From assembly GCA_963555705.1 (NCBI GenBank), contig OY743172.1, positions 21,885,446 to 21,949,445 of the forward strand: DNA of 64,000 nucleotides, written 5' to 3'. Within the stretch, counting starts at the first letter, position 1. Each line of letters starts with the position of its first letter. Below the pieces are notes generated by a model that had not been told where the DNA came from, did no database searches, and saw only the letters and a list, made by a program, of their open reading frames with translations. The stretch comes from Ligustrum vulgare. Lineage: Eukaryota; Streptophyta; Magnoliopsida; Lamiales; Oleaceae. The translations under genes were made by a program, and so were the position numbers. Shown here in pieces: positions 1-12,065 of the stretch.

Positions 1-871
1 TTTGGTCCATTGTGTTATTTGCTTCACTTTTTGCATACAATTTCAAGCAAAAAATATTTTATCATCAATTCAAAAATAGCTACATAATTGCTAATTTTTT
101 ATAAGTAACCTTTTGTCCTGTTTTGATAACTTATTTTAAATAAACAAGTTAATTAACTGTTGCTGAAACAAGAGACTTGCATATTTTTAATTTCACCCAT
201 AAAAAGTTTAAATTTACTTGTTTACTTATTAGTTGGTTTGCTAGATCAGAGCTAAACTCAGCCAGATATCTGATACTTTGTTGAGGCACAAGGAGCCATA
301 TGCTCATTTTTTTTATGAACTTAGCTTGGAAATATTATGCTTGTCCACTTGTACTTGGAAATATTATGCTTGTCCATTTCATGCTTGTCAATTTAAGAAA
401 AACTGAATCAATTCCTACTTTCTAGAAAATTTAAATGTCTGTGTGTCCGTTTCATGGTTCATAGTTTAGCATTTCCTTTGTTACTCGAGAGTTCTTTCTT
501 AAGCTGGAATCTTAGCATAATAAATAACTTAAATATTTTGACCTGAAATACGCCTATTTGTTGTAATCAAATTTCAGAGTGGAATTGAAATATTGTTGAG
601 TATGGTGCTCTCATAAATCAGACTGACTTATGGTTTTATGATTGTCACTTAGAGAACCTACATGAAAGGCTAGATTAATTGTTTTCCTCTTTCTTAAAGC
701 TTTAATCCTTTTGAATTTGGCTCTTTATTATAATTCATTTGATGGTGGTGGAATTGCATCCACAACAGATCATTATTTTTGCTGACAATTCAGGGACTTG
801 TATGTTTGATAGCATTAATATATTCTAATTTATGAGCAAGGCCAGCCAGCAAGAAGGCTTCTTCAATAGTT
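1..871. other. Non-coding AT-rich flank, no gene recognised
   Basis: No convincing coding exon or element terminus was seen. A short tandem duplication near 325-380 repeats a segment beginning TTGGAAATATTATGC. The stretch could be the upstream region or an intron of the gene that follows, because a TTTGCAG acceptor-like site lies just before the ATG at 950. Confidence 0.4.
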
Positions 872-949
872 ATGTTCCATTCATCACAGATATGTTATAG
901 ATTGCTTTTACTTCCTACAATTGAGTTACAACATTGTGTCATTTGCAGT

Positions 950-3900
950 ATGGAGTACATATGCAACATTGACAATCGACGTGAAGCAAAAATAACTACA
1001 CGTTCTATGTTGTCAAATGTAAAGAAAGTATATGATAATTTGGATGATATCCACAAGGAGCTGTTATTGAAGTCTTGTTTCGGTAAATTGTACGACATCA
1101 AGGACATGAAAATATCTGCCCAACTAATTCACAACTTATTATTACGACGAGTTGTCTCTACCAATATGGATGAGCTGTGGTTTTGTTTAGAGGATGGAAA
1201 AGTTGCTCGTTTCTCTTTGTACGAGTTTACGCTTGTGACAGGATTAAGCCCGGCTATTGAGAAGGATTACCAGAGCCAGATAAAAGAAAATGGTAGATTG
1301 AGAAATAAATACTTCCCAACATCTACTAAGGTTATGCCTAAAGAATTATACGAGGCTTTTCAAAAAGAGACTGATGACATGGATGATAAATACAAATTGG
1401 GTTTAGTACTTATATATGAGACTGTATTGAAATCCAAAGAAATAAATACATCTATTGATTTCAAGACTTTAGATATAGTTGATGATTTGGAGCTATTCAA
1501 TGTTTATCCATGGGGAACAAAAAGTTTCAAGTTTACTATACATGCATTCCTCAAAGCTTTGAAGGATCCGAAGCCCAAATATACTTTGTGGGGATTTCCA
1601 CTGGCGATACAGGTAAATGACAAAAACTTGTGATTTAGAAATTGTTTTTATTTGATGATTTTAAATATTAATGAAAACTCGTGATTTAGAAATTGTTTTT
1701 ATTTGATTTTAAATATTAATGAATAACCTATACATCTTACTTTAGGTATGGGCGTTCGAGTCTATTCCTCAAATAGCAAACATGTATCAAGCTAGGTTAC
1801 ATGTCAACAGACTGCCGAGAATGTGTTGTTGGAATTCAACACTTACTCCTAGTTTTCAGGATATTGCTAAAGTTTTGGATGACAAACGTGTGAGTATATT
1901 TCTATATGCGTAACTTCTTCAATGCATTGCTTCAATTATTGCTAATGGTTTTGATTGTTTCATACCTTTAGGTCGAAACTCATTGCTCATTGAAGGCATC
2001 TCCCGATGAGGCTGAGCAAGAATATGTAAAATTGTTTGTTCACGGGACTAGAAAAGAAGATCCAATCTTGGATGCTTATCTATATGAGGACGGAGGATAC
2101 CCGAATGTTGGTGATGTAGGACTAGATGATGATCTAGATCCACCACAGAGGCAGAGGGAGAGAGTGTCTCCAAATATTTGTGACGATGATGTATGTATAC
2201 TTATAATGTTAATTTATAATCTTTGTGGAAAAGATATGATAACTTATTTTATTCACTTGTTTATTCAAATGGTGCAGTCAATCTAGTCCACAGAATAAGG
2301 AATTAGTTTAGATATTAAATCTGTAAATATCACAACTGTATTTGTATTTGTTTTTACTGTTGTATAGTTTGTTAGGTCCTATAATTTAGGATAAGATATC
2401 TATCACAAGATATCTAGTTATTGTATTTATTTGCTTCACTTGATTAAATCAGAATCAATCTGGGAATCTGGATTATTCCAGCAAGATATCTGTTATCATT
2501 CTTTAATCTTTCTTTCGACTTCTTGGTGCTAATTGTCTATTCTCTTCTTCTTTTAGGTGCAAAATTCTGGGACTGCTCGTGTTCATCAATCTTCTCTTCC
2601 TACAAGTAGAAGACGTCCATGCAACAGTCAAGCTTCTTGCGTCCATGATGATATATTGAGACAATTGTTGCAACAAGTGGAGAGGTTATCAGATAAATAT
2701 GAAGAGATAAATCGTAAGGTAGATATTATAATAGATCGGATGAGACCGAGCCAACATCTTGATAGAGAGTATGTAGAAGACCACAGAAATCATTCCTTCA
2801 GGGCTAGTGTAGTAGCAGGGACTGAAGGAGATAATCGAGAGGAGGTTGAGATGGAGATGCGTAAGAGGGAGATGGAGGTAGGGGATGCCGCGAGAGAGGG
2901 AATGACAAAGAATATTGGGAGAGTAATAAATGTAGAGAATATTGAGAGGGAGATTGAGGAAGGGGAGAGTGAGAGGGTGACAATTGCAGGGAACATTGAG
3001 AAAGAGTTAGAGGTAGAGAGCACTGTGGGGAAGATAGCGATGGGAAACATTGGGATAGAAATAGATGCAGTAGAGATTGAAAAGGACATGAATGGGGGAG
3101 AGATTGAGAGGGAGACAATTGTAGGGAATATTGAGAGGGAGACACATGTAGGGAGCTCTATGATTGATACAATGGCAGGAGGCATCGAGAGGCAAAGAGT
3201 GGAGACAATTGCAGGGAACATTGAGAAAGAGATAGAGGTAGAGAGAAATGTGAGGGAGATAGTGACGCGAAAAATCGGGATAGAAATAGATGCAGTAGAG
3301 ATTGAAAAGGACACGAAGGCAGGAGAGACTGAGAGGGAGAGGGTTGTAGGGAATCTCGAGAGGGAGACAGGGGTAGGGAACTCTGTGATTGATACAGTGG
3401 CAGGGGGCATTGGGAAGGAAAGAGTGGAGACTAGTGAGTCAAAAGTGATGCACACCAAAGTTTTTACTTGCAAGAAGAGAAATTTGGTAGGGGATGCTGC
3501 GAGAGAGGGAATGACAAAGAATATTGGGAGAGTAATAAATGTAGAGAATATTGGGAGAGTAATAAATGTAGAGAATATTGAGAGGGAGATTGGGGAAGGG
3601 GAGAGTGAGAGGGTGACAATTGCAGGGAACATTGAGAAAGAGATAGAGGTAGAGAGCACTGTGAGGAAGATAGCGATGGGAAACATTGGGATAGAAATAG
3701 ATGCAGTAGAGATTGAAAAGGACATGAATGGGGGAGAGATTGAGAGGGAGACAATTGTAGGGAATATTGAGAGGGAGACACATGTAGGGAGCTCTATGAT
3801 TGATACAATGGCAGGAGGCATCGAGAGGCAAAGAGTGGAGACAATTGCAGGGAACATTGAGAAAGAGATAGAGGTAGAGAGAAATGTGAGGGAGATAGTG

Positions 3901-5257
3901 ACGCGAAAAATCGGGATAGAAATAGATGCAGTAGAGATTGAAAAGGACACGAAGGCCGGAGAGACTGAGAGGGAGAGAGTTGTAGGGAATCTCGAGAGGG
4001 AGACAGGGGTAGGGAACTCTGTGATCGATACAGTGGCAGGGGGCATTGGGAAGGAAAGAGTGGAGACTAGTGAGTCAAAAGTGATGCACACCAAAGTTTT
4101 TACTTGCAAGAAGAGAAATTTGGTTTGTCCACAAACTGATGTCGTGGTGCGAGGTAAGAGACTAAAAAAAACTTCCAAGTTAGTTTTCCCTCCAGACACG
4201 ACTGAAGCTAAGTGCAAAGTACATATCAAAAACATAAGTGTTGATCTTTTTCGGGATGTTGACCCGATTAAGAAGAAGAATTTCTCGAAATGGTACTCCA
4301 GTTTACGGAAAGGGTAAGCACATTTACCAATTCATTGAACTGTATTCTTTTACATATCACTTGCTTTCTTTTACAATCTTGTGATTTTTCTTTCAGTGCC
4401 CCATATAAGTTGGGTGATATCGAAATAAAAGACGCGAAAACATGGTTTGACGACGTGTTGAAATCATCGAGATGGCTTCTAGATGATGTAAGTATGTTAG
4501 CTCTTTTTTTTATTTATTATTTAGTTACTTTGTATGTAACAATTTATTTTTTTCAGCATGTTGACATGGCATTGCATTTATTGCGGGCTCGGGCAACAAA
4601 ATATCCCAAGTCATATGGTGGTTCACGAGCTATATTAAGTGTGCATTTTAATTTAGAATTAACGTTCGCTATGTTTGAATTATTTGATCGAGGCGATATG
4701 TTCAGAATCTCGGAAGAGCTAATGAAATATATCACAGGGACAAAGCCATCATTCGGAAAGAAATGGCACGAATGTACGCATCTATATTTTCCAGTATGTA
4801 CTCGTGATCATTGGCTTGCAGTTGAAGTTGACTTTTGCAAAGCGACATTGTTTGTATATGATCCTGATAATACTTGGATTACGGACGATCAACTTAAAGA
4901 TGACCTGAAAGCTGCTAGTATCATTTTTCCGCTGCTCTTGAAGAAAATCAATATTGACTTGAGGAAAGATACTCTTGCTATTGAAAGAGTTAACAGTACA
5001 GTGAAACAAGCCATTACGTAAATTTCTTATTACAACTAAATATTAGTTTGTTCATATTCAATTAGTTGTTTCATTTTTTATTTTTTTTTGTTGACAATTG
5101 TTTATTATCTTTTAGGGGTGATTGTGGCATGTATGTAATAAAATATATAGAATTTCTGAGCATCAACGGTCCAGTTGAGCAAGTTACTGGCTATCACATG
5201 GCTAAATGGAGAAAAAAGATGGCTGCCGATATGTTTGCACTTGATTGTTATCCTTAG
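950..5257 (+). CDS. DUF1985 / Ulp1-type (C48) cysteine protease, MULE-associated type
   Basis: A seven-exon model stays in frame throughout: 950-1612, 1746-1889, 1972-2190, 2557-4313, 4397-4487, 4557-5017, 5116-5257. All introns are GT-AG and the product is about 1,158 residues. An ATG at 872 in the same frame would add 26 residues; 950 is preferred because a TTTGCAG acceptor-like site precedes it. The N-terminal part carries the DUF1985 signature around LLRRV..WFCLEDGKVARFSL. The middle is a Glu/Arg/Ile-rich repetitive region, probably helical. The C-terminus is a Ulp1-like protease: His in TRDHWLAVE (4808), Asp in VYDPD (4860), and Gln six residues before the Cys of GDCGMYV (Cys codon 5123), joined across the last intron. 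Such proteins usually belong to Mutator-like elements (Kaonashi type) and are predicted SUMO/ubiquitin-like proteases. No MURA transposase or terminal inverted repeats were recognised nearby. The intact frame suggests a young or maintained copy. Confidence 0.75.
1613..1745 (+). other. Intron 1 with internal tandem duplication
   Basis: The intron starts GTAAATGA and ends TTTAG. A block of about 50 bp beginning GTGATTTAGAAATTG occurs twice in tandem and differs mainly by a short indel, so most of the intron is one duplication. Confidence 0.6.
2878..4122 (+). repeat. In-frame tandem duplication of about 609 bp inside exon 4
   Basis: Copy 1 is 2878-3486 (609 nt) and copy 2 is 3487-4122 (636 nt). 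Both begin at codons for VGDAAREGMTKN and end at KVFTCKKRNL. Copy 2 carries a further 27-nt in-frame duplication encoding IGRVINVEN. Each copy contains two related segments of about 75 residues, beginning IAGNIEKE and ending near RVET, so the region holds four related modules. Few base differences separate the two large copies, so the duplication is recent. The frame is preserved throughout. Confidence 0.85.
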
Positions 5258-5430
5258 GACTTTTCGAGGTATATTTGCATGTTGTGAGTTGTGAACATAG
5301 TAATATGTTGGTTGTTGATCACAAATCGTAGAAAACGAATTGGGTCGTTTTACAGTTTCAATTCAAAAAGGACTTCAGACAATTGGAGTCGTTCACTCAA
5401 TGTAGACAAGTAACTCTGCTGTCTCCACAG

Positions 5431-5955
5431 CAAATCTGAACAACAGTTTAATATCTGCTGATGTTGCAAATGGACACAATTTATCATCTATTCGCCACTC
5501 TCCAAGGAACATCTCACAAGAAGATCAGGATACAGTTGGCCGTCCTACCAATTGCACTTTACCTGGTTTGTGCCATTTTGTGAAAATAAATCTTCAAAAT
5601 TTTGCTTTTCAGTATGGTGCAAATGTTAGATTTTTCCCTCGTGTCATGTATTTATTATAGGTTTGATTGCTGAGATCATGAGTAAAGGCAAACACGTGAC
5701 ATATGAAGAACTATGTAAAGCAGTTGTACTGGTGCGTGTTTTGATCAAATAGTTATATGCTATTCTGCATGCCCAAGGTCTTATAATTCTTGAAATGAAA
5801 TTGTAAATAATATCTTTTCCAATTTTCACATTTCTGCAGCATTGTTCTCACTCGAGGAAGAATAATGGAGAGCGTTATACGTATTCAAGTCACTCTCAGG
5901 CTGTTCGAAGTGAATGGGCTCGCTTGGTTGATCGTGGTCCCAAGATATGGTTTTG
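5431..5955 (+). pseudogene. Three frame-compatible exons of an unrecognised gene
   Basis: Candidate exons 5431-5565, 5661-5731 and 5840-about 5955 have GT-AG borders and join in one frame. The joined peptide includes GRPTNCTLPGLIAEIMSKGK, then HVTYEELCKAVVL, then NGERYTYSSHSQAVRSEW and ARLVDRGPK. The last exon then runs on in frame through AT-rich sequence to a stop near 6090. From memory only, the last part recalls the C-terminus of a conserved plant protein of unknown function with a similar RKHNGERYAY..SHSQAV motif, from which this copy would lack a few residues. It follows the Ulp1-type gene, whose own stop lies at 5257. It may be the host gene interrupted by a MULE, a captured fragment, or an alternative 3' part of the upstream gene. 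Confidence 0.45.
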
Positions 5956-5959
5956 TAGT

Positions 5960-7240
5960 CTCTCAAAAATATATTTTTATCTCACTTTATTTTGTTGGAG
6001 CAAATTGAAAATGGATATGTCATTTTTCTATCTTATAGGACTTGTACATTCTGCATGTTTATTATTAGCAACTACTTTGTCAATTAATTAATTAATTGAT
6101 GTGTGCTGCATGCTCTGAGAATTAACTTGGTGTGATACATCTGCATCTCCATCTCCATCGCTCTCAGGTTTTCATTTCTCCGGATTACCCCATGGGTTTT
6201 ATGCAACTAATTTGTGCATAGGGGTTCTTTACTAGTATAAAATAAAGAACGCGAAACAGTTGGTTTCATATCATTTTAGTTTATACCCTGAAGCTGCAAA
6301 ACACCATTTGCATGTGATATATTTTGAGATGGCTTTTACTTTTGTTGCAATGCTTGAACATGTGCCATAATTTTGACTGGATGTGAGGTTGAACAATTCT
6401 CTACCAGACAAGTGCAAGTAGGATTTTATTTTCAGTAGATTCCTTGAGTGTGACAAATGTTACTGAATATTATTTTGTATGCCGTGTTGACTGTAATATG
6501 AAGCAAGATGTAAAGGTGTAATTTGATGTGAAAATGTAACTCTTAACTTAAATGCTGATAGGTTATTATGCCAACTTTGTCTCATTTTCAGACACCACTT
6601 TGTTGACGGAAATATTCTGATCAGAAGTTTTTCACTACGCCTGAATTGCTAACATCATTGCAATACGATGTTTAGGTCAAATTTCCATCTATTTAGAATT
6701 ATTTTCTACTATGAATCATTGTTTAATTAATTATGCCTTGCTAATTGAGTTTGAATTTGAGGTTGAAACGAGCAATTGTATGGATGCAAATGAGTACAAT
6801 ATCTAATTCCGGGCAAGGACAGCATCTCGATTAATGATTTGTGGTACTAGGTGTATTCTTCAACAAGTGCCAATTTTGGGGAAATTTTTGCCCCCCCCCC
6901 CCCCCCCCCCCCCCAAAAAAATCATAAAAACCATCACATTTTTTTTTTTTTTTTTTTTTTGTGCATAAACAAAAAACCTACACCAATCATGGCACAAAAG
7001 AGCTCATAAAACATATTATTGCACCACTTGAAGTTGGCGTGTAATTTTCATTTGTGACTAGTAAATATTATGTCGCGCTACTTGTGTTTAGCATTGATGT
7101 ACGTGCTTGTCTAAAAAATGAGTTTCATCTCTCTATATTTCATTTGATCTACCATTCAAGATCCCAACGTTGACACGTAAACCCGATTTTACATATCCTT
7201 ATGCTTCAATTTTTTGAATGATGTAATAAAGATAGTTATT
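5960..7240. other. Non-coding stretch with homopolymer block
   Basis: No supported gene is present. A run of about 25 C followed by A-rich sequence (near 6892-6930) and a T run of about 22 (near 6939-6960) form back-to-back homopolymers. These may be slippage or assembly-sensitive sites. Confidence 0.5.
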
Positions 7241-7242
7241 AT

Positions 7243-7418
7243 TGTTATCAGTTAGTTAACTGTAGTTTGTTGTACAACTGTAAATTAGTTAGTTGTATCA
7301 TTTCTTTTTTCACTGTATATAAACACGACATTCTAATATTTTGTGCTAAGAAAACTGAATAACAAAGTTCATAATATTCAGCTCATCTTCTTCTTTTTCT
7401 CTAATTTCTCTGTTCAAT
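7243..7418 (+). repeat. Probable 5' LTR of a truncated copia element
   Basis: A TATA box (TGTATATAAACAC, near 7313) sits upstream of a pyrimidine-rich leader. The LTR end (..CTGTTCA) is followed by TGGTATCAGAG near 7420, the initiator-Met tRNA primer site. The left border is approximate because no matching 3' LTR remains. Confidence 0.5.
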
Positions 7419-7419
7419 A

Positions 7420-7431
7420 TGGTATCAGAGA
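7420..7431 (+). promoter_or_regulatory. tRNA-iMet primer-binding site
   Basis: TGGTATCAGAGA matches the usual TGGTATCAGAGC primer site except at the last base. It lies directly after the LTR and about 90 nt before the gag start codon. Confidence 0.7.
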
Positions 7432-7512
7432 GTGATAATTTCTCCTCTGTGATTCTTCTTCGATAATCCTTCTGAATCCAGATCTCTTGGTTGAAGATTA
7501 TTGTCCGTATCA

Positions 7513-10500
7513 ATGGAGAACATCAATACTGTACAAAGTACTGTGCAAAGTGCTTCGATTAAATCCGCCATTGATGATCCATCGAGCCCTTATTTCATCC
7601 ATCACACAGACAATCCTAGAGTTGTTCTTGTATCACAACCTCTTGCTGGGATAACTATGCCTCCCGGAGCAGAGCTATGAAGATCGGACTCTCTGTGAAA
7701 AATAAGTTGGGGTTCATCGATCTCAATTAAAAGGCCTGCAGGTACTGAGACTGAGCTTCTTACTTCCTGGATTAGAAATAATAACATTGTCATTTCCTGG
7801 ATATTGAATTCTGTTTCGAAAGATATCTCTACAAGCATAATTTTCGCTGAATCTGCACACAAGATCTGGATTGATCTTTGAGACAGATTTCAATAGAGTA
7901 ATGGGCCTCGTATCTTTCAATTATGCCGTGAGTTGATGAATTTGACCCCTAAGGGCAGGATTTCGTTAGCATATATTTTACTAAATTGATGACGGTATGG
8001 GAAGAATTGAGTAACTATAGGCTAGTTGTACATACGGTACCTGTTCATGTGACGGTGTGAAGATTTTGAATTCACATTGCCAGATGGAGTATGTGATATC
8101 ATTTTTGATGGGTCTCAATGACTCCTTTTCTCAAGTCAGAGGACAAATGTTACTCATGGATCCTCTACCTCCTATAAACAAAGTTTTTGCTTTGATCTCC
8201 CAAGAAGAACATCAAAGGAAGATTGGTGTTCACTTTAACACATCTTCTGATCCTTCAAACATTATGGCTTTTGCTGCTAAAGCACATGATAATCGTTCAA
8301 CATGACCTACTTCTGGGGGTTACAAAGGACAGAAAAAGGAAAGGGCATTTAGCACACATTGCAAGGTTCATGGACATACCATTAATAATTGCTTCAAGAT
8401 ACATGGTTATCCACCTAGATTCAGGTTCAAACTAAGAGCAAACATTGGTTATTCTTCTAATCAAGTTGCTGTTAATTAGGTCTCTAGTCAGCCTCATCAA
8501 CAAACTGAGATGAAAAGTGATCAAGATATTACTGAGAACTTCTTTCAAAACCTCAGCACAAATCGATGTCAACAACTCATGTCCATGCTTTCAACTCACC
8601 TAACTACCTCTGTTCAGACTGCTCATGACAACCAAGATTCCCCATCTACTTCCTATACCGCAGGTACATGTTTTTCAGTATCCTTAAGTCTAATTTTTTT
8701 CTTCAAAACGATATTGGATTGTTGATTATGGAGCTACTAGGCATATATGCTCCATTGCCACTGCTTTCCTTTCTATGCATCCACTACAAAACTCTACCAT
8801 TACATTTCCAGACCACACTCAAATCCCTGTAAAATACAGTGGAGAAGTTAAACTCAGTTCTACCATTACACTTAAAGATGTCTTGTTTGTACCAGAATTT
8901 AAATTCAACTTGTTATCTGTCGGTGCTCTTACATCTATATCCCATCTCTCATTAAATTTCTTTCCTAACCATTTCATCATTCAGGATATCCACATCATGA
9001 AGATGATTGGTAAGGGTAATAGAGTTGTTTACCTTTATCTCCTTGACACAATCAACTTCTCTTTAGTTCATACTACATATATCAATAATGTGTCAGCATC
9101 TACTTAGCACAATAGACTTAGACATTTGTCTTTTAAATGTTTGAATAGTTTAAAGAGTCAGTTAGCTTGTGATTTGTCAAAATTTCATAATTGAGTTCCT
9201 TGTTATATTTGTCTTTTAGCGAAACAGAGATGATTATCATTTGAATCTCACAATTAATCATTTGAATCTCACAATCACATGTCCAAATCACTGTTTGATC
9301 TAATCCATTGTGATATATGGGGACCTTATAACGTTCCTTCTTATGTTGGTTTTAAATATTTCCTAACATTGGTTGATGATTGCTCTCGTTTTACATGGAC
9401 TTTCCTCCTCAAACAAAAATCTGATGTTAGTTCAGTCATTCCCAGATTTTTTTCGTATGGTTGCAAACCAATTTAGTGCTACTATTAAATAATTTAGGTC
9501 TGACAATGCTCCAGAACTGTCATTCACTGATTTCTTTAACTCAAAGGGAGTCATACACCAATTTTCTTGTGTGGAAAGGCCACAACAAAATTCCGTAATG
9601 GAAAGAAAACACCAACACTTACTCAATGTTGTTAGAGCCTTATATTTCCAATCAAGAGTTCCAATTCAGTTTTGGTCTGATTGTGTGTCCACCACCTTCA
9701 TCATCAATCGAACTCCCACACCTTTACGTCAACACAGAACTCCATATGAAATCATACATAACAAAGATCCAGATTATGCTTCTTTCAGGGTATTTGGATG
9801 TCTGGCATTTGCCTCATCTTTTACTGCACACAGGACAAAATTCGAGCCAAGTTCTAGGATTTGTGTTTTTCTTGGCTATACCCCAAGTATAAAAGGATAT
9901 AAATTCTATGATATCCAATCCAGACAAATTTTCATATCAAGTAATGTCATATTTCATGAACTTATATTTCCCTTTCATACTTCAAAGCCTACAAGAAATA
10001 TGGTTGATCCATTTCTTGACATTGTTTTATCTTTATCCACAACTGATAATACTAGTCCAGACATTAATTCTCATCATCAAACCATATCCTCCAACCTTAT
10101 TCCAGAAAACATTTCACATATCTCATGCAATCGAGAAGAGACTTCATCCTTACCTAATCCCACTTCAACTTCTCAAGAAGCTCCCTTAAGAAAATCCACC
10201 AGAATTCATAATATTCCATCCTATCTCAAAGAATACCATTGTAATCTGTTGACTCATACAACCCCACCTCCTTGCAATACTTCTTATCCTTTGTCTCTAG
10301 TCATATCCTATAATACCTTATCACATTCTCATCAAACCTTTGTTCTCAATGTATCTTCTCATTTTGAACCCCAATTTTATCATGAGGCTATTAGAATTCC
10401 TAAGTGGAGAACAGCTATGAAAGATGAATTAGATGCTATGGAGCTCAATCATACCACTACCTCATGACAAACATTCCACTAGATGCAAATGGGTTTTTAA

Positions 10501-10890
10501 ATCAAGTATAGATTTGATGGATCAATTGAAAGACACAAGGCACGTTTGGTAGCGAAAGGATACAATCAACAAGAAGGGTTAGATTTTTTTTATACCTTCT
10601 CTCTAGTTGCCAAACTAGTCATTGTTAAAGTTTTATTAGCTCTAGCTACCTCTCAAAAATGACACTTGGTTCAGCTTGATGTGAATAACACGTTCCTTAA
10701 TGGCGATCTATTTGAAGAGTTCTGTATGGTCCTTACTCTTGTCTATGACAGCAAAGGGAAACATGTACAACAAGGGGAGAAGTTGGTGTGTAAGCTTCAT
10801 AAGTCCATTTATGGTTTAAAGCAGGCCTCGCACCAATGGTATTCAAAATTTTCTCAAACCTTAATTCAATTTGGTTTTGTTCAATCCAAG
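7513..10890 (+). pseudogene. Ty1/copia gag-pol polyprotein, decayed and truncated
   Basis: Reading frames broken by frameshifts and stops follow the copia order. Gag starts at ATG 7513 (DPSSPYFIHHTDNP, then RAMKIGLSVKNKLGFID). A knuckle-like CKVHGHTINNCFKIHGYPP lies near 8360-8415. The protease remnant reads WIVDYGATRHIC near 8720. Integrase shows the DDE residues in IHCDIWGP (about 9305), RSDNAPE (about 9500) and NSVMERKHQ (about 9600). Reverse transcriptase begins at [15 protein letters not shown] (about 10535), followed by [13 protein letters not shown] and [14 protein letters not shown]. The sequence stops at FVQSK, exactly where a TRIM LTR begins at 10891. The catalytic YVDD block, RNase H and 3' LTR are absent downstream. 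The element cannot move by itself. Confidence 0.9.
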
Positions 10891-11117
10891 TGTCACGCAG
10901 TGAAAATGCTTATCTCCCCATTCGGTTCGGCAAGTCGGCAACAGCTAGGCGGTTGGCCTATTTTACCATGAAGTGCTCTAATGATATGATCATATTGCAG
11001 GTATTTCCCTTACATCCTACTCATCAGCGTGCGTGTGTGCCAGTTGTTCTGTCTTTCCGGCCAATGAATGAGAGGTAAGCTACCTAGAGGCGAGAAACCT
11101 CGGGAGCTGAACCTGCA
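10891..11117 (+). repeat. TRIM LTR copy 1
   Basis: 227 bp, TG...CA. It abuts the truncated copia reverse transcriptase on its left. Confidence 0.8.
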
Positions 11118-11606
11118 ATCCGTGAAAGTTGGTATCAGAGCGGTCCCGCTCGAATGCGTTGTTGGTCTTGTGGAGATCAATGACATGAATTCTCGCGGAG
11201 AAAAGATTTTGGGCCACGGATCGTGTCGGCAAGCTTGCGGAACACGAAGAAGGAAGCTGTGGGGAAGATGGGTGTGCTGGGCAGCGTTGCGCGATTGCTT
11301 TGAAGAAGTTTTGAGGAGCGCATTTTGCAGGGCCTAGAGAATGTAGTGGGTATGTGCTTCGACATGTGCTGGAGGCGCTGCGGCTGGAGGCCGTCCACCG
11401 AATAACTACTGCTTATGGGGGCAGATGGTGAAGGTTGGTGTCGGAGGCGGTATGTACGATGTACAGCGGGCAAGTGTGGGAGTACCACCGGGTGAATGCT
11501 CGTCCATGAGGGGATGGTGCCGTTTAATTCTGCAATTGAGAAGTGCGTGTTGATGTGAAGCTCACTTCCCGCTACGAGGACGTAAGCGGATTCGAATGGG
11601 GGAGAA

Positions 11607-11833
11607 TGTCACGCAGTGAAAATGCTTATCTCCCTATTCGGTTCGGCAAGTCGGCAACAGCTAGGCGGTTGACCTATTTTACCATGAAGTGCTCTAATGA
11701 TATGATCATATCGCAGGTATTTTCCTTACTCCTACTCATCAGCGTGTGTATGTGCCAGTTGTTCTGCCTTGCCGGCCAATGAATGAGAGGTAAGCTACCT
11801 AGAGGCGAGAAATCTCGGGAGCTGAACCTGCGA
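11607..11833 (+). repeat. TRIM LTR copy 2
   Basis: 227 bp, preceded by the polypurine tract. It differs from copies 1 and 3 at a few positions, for example GGTTGACC where the others read GGTTGGCC. Confidence 0.8.
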
Positions 11834-11841
11834 TCCGTGAA

Positions 11842-12065
11842 TGTCACGCAGTGAAAATGCTTATCTCCCCATTCGGTTCGGCAAGTCGGCAACAGCTAGG
11901 CGGTTGGCCTATTTTACCATGAAGTGCTCTAATGATATGATCATATTGCAGGTATTTCTCTTACATCCTACTCATCAGCGTGCGTGTGTGCCAGTTGTTC
12001 TGCCTTGCCGGCCAATGAATGAGAGGTAAGCTACCTAGAGGCGAGAAACCTCGGGAGCTGAACCA
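11842..12065 (+). repeat. TRIM LTR copy 3 (tandem)
   Basis: About 224 bp. It is more like copy 1 than copy 2 (TCATATTGCAGG and GGTTGGCC shared). It ends near GAGCTGAACCA, where the similarity stops. Confidence 0.75.

Larger units (their letters stand above)
10891..12065 (+). mobile_element. TRIM-type miniature LTR retrotransposon with three LTR copies
   Basis: Three LTR copies of 224-227 bp, each starting TGTCACGCAGTGAAAATG, occupy 10891-11117, 11607-11833 and 11842-12065. After the first is a tRNA-Met primer site (TGGTATCAGAGC at 11130-11141). Before the second is a polypurine tract (GAATGGGGGAGAA, 11594-11606). The internal region of about 490 bp has no credible ORF. The layout LTR-PBS-interior-PPT-LTR fits a TRIM. 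The third LTR directly follows the second with 8 bp (ATCCGTGA) between, which resembles the leader after LTR 1. No target duplication was found. Confidence 0.8.

Noticed and set aside
2790..4235. 481-codon minus-strand ORF
   Set aside because: It is antisense to the GA-rich repeats of exon 4 of the Ulp1-type gene; the Ser/Pro/Ile-rich product is a composition artefact and the plus-strand model has catalytic motifs and splice sites.
11068..11488. ORFs in the TRIM interior
   Set aside because: They overlap on opposite strands, lack any domain and span the primer-site region; TRIM elements are non-coding.
10891..12065. Cassandra-type TRIM carrying 5S RNA in its LTR
   Set aside because: The LTR does not contain recognisable 5S box A/C sequences.
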